This document shows positions 25,001 to 37,000 of a stretch of DNA of 64,000 bases, piece after piece. The translations under genes were made by a program, and so were the position numbers. Below the pieces are notes generated by a model. It did not search any database. It worked only from the letters and a program-made list of their open reading frames with translations, and was not told the DNA's origin. Source of the DNA: Salvelinus alpinus (taxonomy: Eukaryota; Chordata; Actinopteri; Salmoniformes; Salmonidae). Position 1 is the first letter of the stretch. The number at the start of each line of letters is the position of its first letter. The DNA is taken from positions 21,723,016 to 21,787,015 of the forward strand of contig NC_092096.1 in the NCBI RefSeq assembly GCF_045679555.1. Reading direction: 5' to 3'.

Positions 25001-28000
25001 GGGAAAAAAGCAGTTAGGCCTATGTGCTGGAGAACAGCGTGGAAATAATGTTCGCCCTGCTACACAAGTAAGATAACTATACCTCAACAGGAAGTGTTTT
25101 TAAAACCAGTTACATTGCTTGTATACCTTTAACCACACTGGCCAAGCTTTGCGTGCACACACACACACACACACGAGCCCAGCGGTGCGTGGGTACTCAC
25201 TGCGTGGCTTTGACGATGTCCCAGGTACTGTAGTCATCCACGTGGCTCTTGCGGCCCACATTCTCACTGTAGCCATGGTTATAGTGACTCTGGGGCTTGA
25301 GTTCCTGTTGGGAGAGAAAAAAAACCAGCCATGAGTTTCATCAATCCGTGCCTTGCCTGGACCCAGTGGGCCTACCCAGACGGCACAGCGTCATCTCACG
25401 AGAGCGATTGAATGAGAGACAGAAAGAGTTGGAGGAGGCTGTGTCGTGTTCTGATGGTGGGCAACAGTGAGCCGGGGCCCCCCACAAAGGCCCTTCACAT
25501 TCTATCAGCCTCCACGGCAACGCCATGGCAACGCCATTTAACCTCCCCCCTCACCCCGGGAGGACTGCTGTACTGCTGCCTTGGTGACTGGTAAATACAC
25601 ATCACATCCCAGTTCTCACTCAGTCTCTATAACCTTTACTGAACAACACTATTGGTCCAGGAGAATGCAGTTTGGGTTTTCATAAAATTGTTTTAAAAAA
25701 CTTGGTTCACGTGTACAGTACTGACTGTAAAACAACCATAACAGGCCTATATATAGTCTAGATTCCCACTAAATCTATTTTCCTATGAAAGGCCCTGTGA
25801 CAGACTAGCGTCCTGTCCAGGGGGTGTGCTTGTACGTCAAGCTGCCCCACGCTACAGACTCAGGATATGTGCTCCTGCCCTATTGGCTACTATGGAATGT
25901 CCAAGGCTCACTTGTCCAAGGCTCACTTGTCCAAGGCTCACTTCCTACAGAATGTGAGGTATAATTTTACAGCCCGACAGCCATTCCATATCTAACAGCC
26001 ATAGGACCTACACATTCCTTCAATACTAATGTACAAAATACTTGGTTAACCTCTCTTGGGTAGGGGGCAGTATTTTCACATCCGGATGAAAAGCGTGCCC
26101 AAAGTAAACTGCCTGTTACTCAGGCCCAGAAGCTAGGATATGCATATAGAGATTTGGATAGAAAACACTAAGGTTTCTAAAACGGTTTAAATTATGTCTG
26201 AGAGTATAACAGAACTGATATGGCAGGCGAAACCCCGAGGACAAACCCCCCCCCAAAAAAAATCAGCCTACCACTGTTTTCAATGGCTGTCACTTTTATT
26301 ATAAGGTGAAATCCTCCAAGATTGCAGTTCCTAGAGCTTCCACTAGATGTCAACAGTCTTTAGAAAGAGTTTCATGCTGGTATTAGGAGAAATGAGCCAG
26401 AAATTGTCGTTTTTCTAGGTGGCTCCCATTTTGTCTGACGTGTTTCCAAGCGTGTGGAATAGAGCGCGTTTTGGTATTTTTCTCCGGTAAAGACAATAAC
26501 GATTCTCCGTCTTAAATTTGATTGTTTATTTACGTATTAGGGTACCTAAGGTTTGATTATAAACGTTGTTTGACTTGTTTGGAAAAGTTTATTAGTAACG
26601 TTTGGGATTCATTTTGTATGCATTTTGATGGAGGGAAACTTGGTGGATTATTGACTGAAGCGCGCCAGCTAAACTGAGTTTTTATGGATATAAAGAACAT
26701 TATCGAACAAAAGGACCATTTGTGATGTATCTGGGACCTTTTGGAGTGCTACAGTCCCACCTGCCCATAAGAAGTTAATGATTAATCATACAGACCTCCA
26801 GTAGTCTATAAGGATACTTGGTTAATGATATAACCCTCCAGTAGGCTATAAGGATACTGGGTTAATCATAGAGACCTCCAGTAGGCTATAAGGACACTGG
26901 GTTAATCATATAGACCTCCAGTAGGCTATAAGGATACTGGGTTAATCATAGAGACCTCCAGTAGGCTATAAGGATACTGGGTTAATCATAGAGACCTCCA
27001 GTAGGCTATAAGGATACTGGGTTAATCATATAGACCTCCAGTAGGCTATAAGGATACTGGGTTAATCATAGAGACCTCCAGTAGGCTATAAGGATACTGG
27101 GTTAATCATAGAGACCACCAGTAGGCTATAAGGATACTTGGTTAATCATACAGATCTCCAGTAGGCTATAAGGACACTGGGTTAATCATATAGACCTCCA
27201 GTAGGCTATAAGGACACTTGGTTAATCATACAGACCTCCAGTAGGCTATAAGGATACTGGGTTAATCATAGAGACCTCCAGTAGGCTATAAGGATACTGG
27301 GTTAATCATAGAGACCTCCAGTAGGCTATAAGGACACTGGGTTAATCATATAGACCTCCAGTAGGCTATAAGGATACTGGGTTAATCATAGAGACCTCCA
27401 GTAGGCTATAAGGATACTGGGTTAATCATAGAGACCTCCAGTAGGCTATAAGGATACTGGGTTAATCATATAGACCTCCAGTAGGCTATAAGGATACTGG
27501 GTTAATCATAGAGACCTCCAGTAGGCTATAAGGATACTGGGTTAATCATAGAGACCTCCAGTAGGCTATAAGGATACTTGGTTAATCATACAGATCTCCA
27601 GTAGGCTATAAGGACACTGGGTTAATCATATAGACCTCCAGTAGGCTATAAGGACACTTGGTTAATCATACAGACCTCCAGTAGGCTATAAGGATACTGG
27701 GTTAATCATAGAGACCTCCAGTAGGCTATAAGGATACTGGGTTAATCATAGAGACCTCCAGTAGGCTATAAGGATACTGGGTTTATCATAGAGACCTCCA
27801 GTAGGCTATAAGGACACTTGGTTAATTATGAATCATATAGACCTCCAGTAGGCTATAAGGACACTTGGTTAATTATGAATCATATAGACCTACAGCAGGC
27901 TATAAGGATACTGGGTTAACCATATAGACCTACAGCAGGCTATAAGGATACTTGGTTAATGATGAATCATATAGACCTACAGTAGGCTATAAGGATACTT

Positions 28001-31000
28001 GGTTAATGATGAATCATATAGACCTACAGTAGGCTATAAGGATACTTGGTTAATGATGAATCATATAGACCTACAGCAGGCTATAAGGATACTTGGTTAA
28101 TGATGAATCATATAGACCTACAGTAGGCTATAAGGATACTTGGTTAATGATGAATCATATAGACCTACAGCAGGCTATAAGGATACTTGGTTAATGATGA
28201 ATCATAGAGACCTACAGCAGGCTATAAGGATACTTGGTTAATGATGAATAATATAGACCTACAGCAGGCTATAAGGATACTTGGTTAATGATGAATCATA
28301 TAGACCTCCAGTAGGCTATAAGGACACTTGGTTAATTATGAATCATATAGACCTACAGCAGGCTATAAGAATACTGGGTTAATCATATAGACCTACAGCA
28401 GGCTATAAGGACACTTGGTTAATGATGAATCATATAGACCTACAGCAGGCTATAAGGATACTTGGTTAATTATGAATCATATGGACCTACAGCAGGCTAT
28501 AAGGATACTTGGTTAATGATGAATCATATAGACCTACAGTAGGCTATAAGGATACTTGGTTAATGATGAATCATAGAGACCTACAGCAGGCTATAAGGAC
28601 ACTTGGTTAATTATGAATCATATGGACCTACAGCAGGCTATAAGGATACTGGGTTAATGATGAATTATATAGACCTACAGTAGGCTATAAGGATACTTGG
28701 TTAATGATGAATCATATAGACCTACAGCAGGCTATAAGGATACTGGGTTAATGATTAATCATATAGACCTACAGCAGGCTATAAGAATACTGGGTTAATC
28801 ATATAGACCTACAGTAGGCTATAAGGATACTGGGTTAATGATGAATCATATAGACCTACAGCAGGCTATAAGGATACTTGGTTAATGATGAATCATATAG
28901 ACCTACAGCAGACTATAAGGATACTGGGTTAATGATGAATCATATAGACCTACAGCAGACTATAAGGATACTGGGTTAATGATGAATCATATAGACCTAC
29001 AGCAGACTATAAGGATACTGGGTTAATGATGAATCATATAGACCTACAGCAGACTATAAGGATACTGGGTTAATGATGAATCATATAGACCTACAGCAGG
29101 CTATAAGGATACTGGGTTAATGATGAATTATATAGACCTACAGCAGGCTATAAGGATACTGGGTTAATGATGAATCATATAGACCTACAGTAGGCTATAA
29201 GGATAGTTGGTTAATGATGAATCATATAGACCTACAGCAGACTATAAGGATACTGGGTTAATGATGAATCATATAGACCTACAGCAGACTATAAGGATAC
29301 TGGGTTAATGATGAATCATATAGACCTACAGCAGGCTATAAGGATACTGGGTTAATGATGAATCATATAGACCTACAGTAGGCTATAAGGATAGTTGGTT
29401 AATGATGAATCATATAGACCTACAGCAGACTATAAGGATACTGGGTTAATGATGAATCATATAGACCTACAGTAGGCTATAAGGATAGTTGGTTAATGAT
29501 GAATCATATAGACCTACAGCAGACTATAAGGATACTGGGTTAATGATGAATCATATAGACCTACAGCAGGCTATAAGGATGAAAATCTGATGGGAAAAAA
29601 ACTTGGTAGACAGTTAATGAGGGGTAAAGATTATAATGAGATAATTAAATATGTATAGTAATCTATAATCTAGAGGCTACCCTGAAGGGAGGAGAGGAGC
29701 TAGAGATGACTGGAGGATGGAGAGGAGCTAGAGCTGACTGGAGGATGGAGAGGAGCTAGAGCTGACTGGAGGATGGAGAGGGGCTAGAGCTGACTGGAGG
29801 ATGGAGAGGGATGAAAGGCGAAGGGAGGAGAGGGGGAGGAGCCATGCCAGGCAGATGAAAGACTACCCTCTGGCTGTCTTTCAAAAGGCCCTCAAATCAC
29901 ATCCATGCCCTCTGACTACAGTTGCAAAGGGTCGGAAACTTTCCAGAATTTTCACGGAAATTTTCCATGGGAATTTAAGCCCTGGAATTTGGGGAATTTT
30001 GCTTAAATTCATCAAAAAAAGTTAGCTTATAACAGTGAACCTGTTTTGTGGGATACACATAAGGCTATTCTAGGTCTTGTGGCATATTTTGGTTAAACTA
30101 TCCCCAATTCAATGGAATTGCAACCCTCTGCATTCTTCCATCACATGTACAGCTGATTCTCAAGATCTTGCACACTAATGAGATGCTATTGAGCCCACAC
30201 TACTACACTGTCTGAGCCAAGGACTAAATGCTTTCTGGTAAGTTTTGATTACAATACTGGGTGGGGTGAATATATTTTATATGACATACATCATTTTTTG
30301 TTAACTAGTAAATAGTAGCCTACAGCAAAGTGTGTTTAAATAATTTCTAACTTGTTAACAATTTCTGCTAGTTAGTTTTTGCTAGCAGGTGGGTTTTAGC
30401 TTGCTTGAGCCTGCTAACTGAGGAGTGTTTAATTCACCTGTTTCCATACATGTTTCATTTTATCTTAGAAAGGAGTTGTTTAATCTAACTGCTTAACTAT
30501 TAATCTGTACATGGAATTGTAATTTTTTAAAACACGTTTTTTCTAATCTTTACAGGAAAATGCCAGGGGTACTATCTGATGTGTGGAGACATTTCACTGC
30601 AGCTAATGTAGAAGGAAAAATGGTGTACATTTGCAAATACTGTGCAAAATCATATGTGAAGAATGCAACAAAGATGCAGAATTATCTGGCCAAGTGCATA
30701 AAGTTCCCTCGGCGCTCACAACAAGCAACCTCTGACAAAAGTCCTTCCACTTCTATTCGAGGGTAAAAATGATGAATCAGACACCTTATCGACAGCAACA
30801 GCTCATGGTCCTCCTGGAATCTTTTTTTATTTTTTTTTACTCAATGGAGGAACGTAGTCAGAGAAATGCTGATGAATGTCTTGCTCGAGCTGTGTACGCA
30901 ACTGGTTCACCTCTGATGCTCACAGGCAATGTGTATTGGAAGAGATTTCTGAATGTTCTTGGCCCAGCATACACCCCTCCAACCAGACATGCTTTATCTA

Positions 31001-34000
31001 CTCATTTGCTGGATGCAGAGTTCAACAGAGTTCAAGTGAAGGTCAAGCATATCATAGAGAAAGCAGACTATTGCAATCATCTCTGATGGGTGGTCGAATG
31101 TTCGTGGGCAAGGAATAATTTACTACATCATCTCCACCCCTCAACCAGTATTCTACAAGAGCACAGACACAAAGGACAACAGACACACCGGTCTCTACAT
31201 TGCAGATGAGCTGAAGGCAGTCATCAATGACCTTGGACCACATAAGGTGGCCAGCCGCCTCTGGTGACAGACAATGCTGTGAACACGAAGGCTGCTTGGT
31301 CTAAAGTGGAGGAGTCCTTCACCCATTGGCTGTGCTGCTCATGCATTGAATCTGCTCCTCAAGGACATCATGGCACTGAAAACAATGGATACACTCTACA
31401 AGAGAGCCAAGTAAACCGTTAGGTATGTGAAGAGTCATCAAGTTATAGCAGCAATCTACCTCACCAAGCAAAGTGAGAAGAATAAGAGCACCACATTGAA
31501 GCTGCCCAGCAACACCCGTTGGGGTGGTGTTGTCAGTCATCATGTTTGACAGTCCCCTGGGGGGGAAGGAGTCTCTCCAAGAAAAGGCCATATCACAGTC
31601 TGCCGATATGGACAGCCCCATCAAGAGGATCCTCCTGGATGATGTGTTTTGGGAGAGAGTGGTAAGCAGCCTGAAACCTATAGCAGTAGCCATTGCACGG
31701 ATTGAGGGAGACAATGCCATCCTGTCTGATGTTCAGACTATGCTTGCAGATGTAAGATAAGAAATCCGTACTGCCCTGCCCACTTCCCTGTTGCTCCAAG
31801 CAGAGGAAACTGAAGTTCTGAAATACATCAAAGAGCATTTAGACTTCTGCCTGAAGCCCATACACGCTGCAGTGTACATGTTGGACCCCAAGTATGCTGG
31901 CAAGAGCATCCTGTCTGGTGCAGAGATCAACAAGGCCTATGGTGTCATCACTACCGTGTCTCACCACCTTGGCCTGGATGAGGGCAAGGTTCTTGGCAGT
32001 CTGGCGAAGTACACTTCCAAGCAAGGGCTTTGGGATGGAGATGCAATATGGCAGTCGTGCCAGCATATCTCATCAGCCACCTGGTGGAAGAGACTTTGTG
32101 GATCTGAGGCTCTTTCCCCTGTTGCCTTCATCATCCTCCAAATCCCATCAACATCAGCCGCCTCAGAGCGCAACTGGTCCTTGTTTGGGAACACACACAC
32201 CAAAGCACGCAACAGGCTGACCAATACCAGGGTTTAAAAATTGGTGGCCATCCGGGCAAATTTGAGGCTTTTTGAGCCTGACGACGAGCCATCGTCAACA
32301 AGGTTGGAAGGTGACAGTGAAGATGAGGCCTCAGAGTCTGATGTTCAAGAGGTGGACATTGAGGAGGTCCAGGAAGAAGACATGGAAGCCTGAGAGGAAG
32401 ACAACCAAAGCGTTAGTTTATAGACTATCATTTTACAGATGTATGTTGAAAACGTTTTTGGGAGATGTGATGGATCATTGGGGATCATTCAATATTCCCT
32501 TTATTTTGTTGTTCAGTGAAATCATCCCATGTGATGAGTCAACATTTAATTAAAGTTCAATTCGTAACTAAATTGTTTTTTTATTTCTATTTTAAGGATT
32601 TAATCATTTGTAATTATGTCTACTTATGACATAAATGGCATATTATTATTATTATCTGATGAAAGCGACTGGTGTGTTAGTAGTGCATAGCCTTCATCTT
32701 CTTATGGGTGGTCCCAGTGGCTATGGAAAGCACGACCCTGGCGTTGCAAGAGCCACTCTACCAACGGAGCTACACATGACCATAAGGTATCAAACTTGTC
32801 AATTGAAAACAATGGAAGCCAAACGCTGGCCTGAGGGAGAACAGAGCCTGTTATGGGAAACACCAGCTTATAGTAAGTCTTCATCAGAATAGCTACAGCC
32901 GCAAAGAGTGGAATTCTGGTGAGTGTGCCAGCATCCCACTCAGGAGAGGTATTTTCTAAACCACCAATTTGCTTTCGGCAAGGTACGGATTGGGGCCATT
33001 TCATGAACTGTTATGTCGTTGAGAGCGGTAAGTAACATGATCTGATGATTTGAAAAAATGCTGAGAAACAGGTCCAAGCAACTTCTTCCAGGAACAGAGA
33101 TGTTATTCTGCTGGTGAGGCCATAACGGCCTCTCCAATCTAGCAGCAACTATATTATCTGACGAAGTGGAGGATGGTTTGGCAATATAACAAACCCCTAA
33201 AGACAGAGCAAAAATGTTAGGGCTATTTTAGACCAGTAGCCAATGATATGATCAGACTCCAGCCATGGGTGTTAGCTCAGGGACAAGGGGGCTTGACTAA
33301 GGGCCTCAAAGATAGCCAGGCGTGAGCAGTGAGAGGCACTAAGGGTGCCTGAAGCCACCCATGCTCAATCAGGCCTGCAGCATGTCACTGGAGTTACACT
33401 GGAGTAGTGTGAAGTGCTCAACCAGCTCTCCTTACATGGCAGTGAGAGAAACACAAGGTGGACAGTCAGTACGCCAGGGGTGTATTCACTAGCAACCAAA
33501 TGGAAGCAAACAGGATGAAACGCAGACAGACCTAGCTGAATTTGTCCAAAAGGCTTCTCAACAGCTTTTACCCCCAAGCCATAAGACTCCTGAACAGGTA
33601 ATCAAATGTCAGGATATGTCACTGAGGGAGAGAGAGTAATGTATAACGTTTACATTATGTCAGGATATGTCACTGAGGGAGAGACGGTAATGTATAACGT
33701 TTACATTATGTCATGATATGTCACTGAGGGAGAGACGGTAATGTATAACGTTTACATTATGTCAGGATATGTCACTGAGGGAGAGACGGTAATGTATAAC
33801 ATTTACATTATGTCAGGATATGTCACTGAGGGAGAGAGGGTAATGTATAACGTTTACATTATGTCAGGATATGTCACTGAGGGAGAGACGGTAATGTATA
33901 ACGTTTACATTATGTCAGGATATGTCACTGAGGGAGAGACGGTAATGTATAACGTTTACATTATGTCAGGATATGTCACTGAGGGAGAGACGGTAATGTA

Positions 34001-37000
34001 TAACGTTTACATTATGTCAGGATATGTCACTGAGGGAGAGAGGGTAATGTATAACGTTTACATTATGTCAGGATATGTCACTGAGGGAGAGACGGTAATG
34101 TATAACGTTTACATTATGTCATGATATGTCACTGAGGGAGAGACGGTAATGTATAACGTTTACATTATGTCAGGATATGTCACTGAGGGAGAGAGGGTAA
34201 TGTATAACGTTTACATTATGTCAGGATATGTCACTGAGGGAGAGAGGGTAATGTATAACGTTTACATTATGTCAGGATATGTCACTGAGGGAGAGACGGT
34301 AATGTATAACGTTTACATTATGTCAGGATATGTCACTGAGGGAGAGACGGTAATGTATAACGTTTACATTATGTCAGGATATGTCACTGAGGGAGAGACG
34401 GTAATGTATAACGTTTACATTATGTCAGGATATGTCACTGAGGGAGAGACGGTAATGTATAACGTTTACATTATGTCAGGATATGTCACTGAGGGAGAGA
34501 GGGTAATGTATAACGTTTACATTATGTCAGGATATGTCACTGAGGGAGAGAGGGTAATGTATAACGTTTACATTATGTCAGGATATGTCACTGAGGGAGA
34601 GACGGTAATGTATAACGTTTACATTATGTCAGGATATGTCACTGAGGGAGAGACGGTAATGTATAATGTTTACATTATGTCAGGATATGTCACTGAGGGA
34701 GAGAGGGTAATGTATAACATTTACATTATGTCAGGATATGTTATTGTTATCCATCAGGGATCCTCTGGGAGGAGAAGAGAGACAATCTGGTATCAATAAC
34801 AATGACAGCGTTGAGTTGGGGAGGAGTGAGCACTTTGGGGCAGAGGTGAGGTCAGATGAAGTGAGGAAGAACAGATATCACTAAGGTTCTGTCTAGCAAC
34901 AGAGATGCATTGACTGTTTGGTTGTGGAGGAGACTCAGCCTAGGAGAAAGGGTTAAATATCAGTGTTTGCGTGAAAATTTTGCTTTGTCTGAATTACAGC
35001 TGTAATGACCAATTGGGAAGAATTAAACTTGGTTAAGCTTTTCTAGTGTCCGTGAGTCATTTCTCTGAAAAATTAGAACCTAACAATTAGATTTGAAAAC
35101 TCTCCTTTTCACTGCAAAACAATTTATCGCAAAATGTTTTTCTACTGTGTGCCCTAACGAGGTAAATATTGACTAAAGAGAAAAGAGATGTCACTGAACG
35201 TAAACAATGTGTTCAGATTGCTGGTATTAACATACGAGCACAGGCCACAGCATTACTCTGCCAGGGGTAACATACGAACACAGGCCACGGTATTACTCTG
35301 CCAGGGGGTAACATACGAGCACAGGCCATGGCATTGCTCTGCCAGGGGGTAACATACGAGCACAGGCCATGGCATTGCTCTGCCAGGAGGTAACATACGA
35401 GCACAGGCCACAGCATTACTCTGCCAGGGGGTAACATACGAGCACAGGCCATGGCATTGCTCTGCCAGGTTTTTTTTTTGTTAAGAGGAAAGGAACATAC
35501 GGATCCTAACTTGGCGATGATCCTCCAGACCCCAAGAGGTGAATGTTTTGGTTTTGCCCTAACACTACACAGCTGACTCAATGATCAAAGCTTGATGACT
35601 ATTTACTGACTTAAATCAGCTGTTTAGTGCCAGGGCCAAAAAATTAAAGTGAAGAGAGAAACCCTGCATTAGTGGGACATAATTAACATGCACTTCATAC
35701 CTGAATAAAACACCCTTAACCAGTGTGTGTGTGTGTGTGTGTGTATATGTTTGTCTCATCAATTTCAGTATTCAAGGCCCCTTAGCTCATCTATATTCAT
35801 ATATGCCGTGAGGGAGTGTTTCCACAGGTCTTTAGCAGTGAGGAACAGGATACACTATCCTGTGTCTTTAGCAGTGAGGAACAGGATACACTATCCTGTG
35901 TCTTTAGCAGTGAGGAACAGGATACACTATCCTGTGTCTTTAGCAGTGAGGAACAGGATACACTATCCTGTGTCTTGAGCAGTGAGGAACAGGATACACT
36001 ATCCTGTGTCTTGAGCAGTGAGGAACGGGATACACTATCCTGTGTCTTTAGCAGTGAGGAACGGGATACAATATCCTGTGTCTTCAGCAGTGAGGAACGG
36101 GATACACTATCCTGTGTCTTGAGCAGTGAGGAACGGGATACACCATCCTGTGTCTTGAGCAGTGAGGAACGGGATACACTATCCTGTGTCTTGAGCAGTG
36201 AGGAACGGGATACACTATCCTGTGTCTTGAGCAGTGAGGAACGGGATACACTATCCTGTGTCTTTAGCAGTGAGGAACGGGATACACTATCCTGTGTCTT
36301 GAGCAGTGAGGAACGGGATACACTATCCTGTATCTTTAGCAGTGAGGAACGGGATACACTATCCTGTGTCTTGAGCAGTGAGGAACGGGATACACTATCC
36401 TGTGTCTTGAGCAGTGAGGAACGGGATACACTATCCTGTGTCTTTAGCAGTGAGGAACGGGATACACTAACCTGTGTCTTGAGCAGTGAGGAACGGGATA
36501 CACTATCCTGTGTCTTGAGCAGTGAGGAACGGGATACACTATCCTGTGTCTTGAGCAGTGAGGAACAGGATACACTATCCTGTGTCTTGAGCAGTGAGGA
36601 ACAGGATACACTATCCTGTGTCTTGAGCAGTGAGGAACAGGATACACTATCCTGTGTCTTGAGCAGTGAGGAACAGGATACACTATCCTGTGTCTTGAGC
36701 AGTGAGGAACAGGATACACTATCCTGTGTCTTGAGCAGTGAGGAACAGGATACACAATCCTGTGTCTTTAGCAGTGAGGAACAGGATACACAATCCTGTG
36801 TCTTTAGCAGTGAGGAACAGGATACACTATCCTGTGTCTTGAGCAGTGAGGAACAGGATACACTATCCTGTGTCTTTAGCAGTGAGGAACGGGATACACT
36901 ATCCTGTGTCTTGAGCAGTGAGGAACGGGATACACTATCCTGTGTCTTGAGCAGTGAGGAACGGGATACACTATCCTGTGTCTTGAGCAGTGAGGAAATC

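Noticed and set aside
31319..31838. Minus-strand frames of 81-133 codons over the hAT element
   Set aside because: Antisense shadows of the transposase pseudogene.
33741..34799. 127- and 216-codon frames with a 17-residue repeat
   Set aside because: By-product of the 51-bp minisatellite; stops appear only where a single-base variant occurs.
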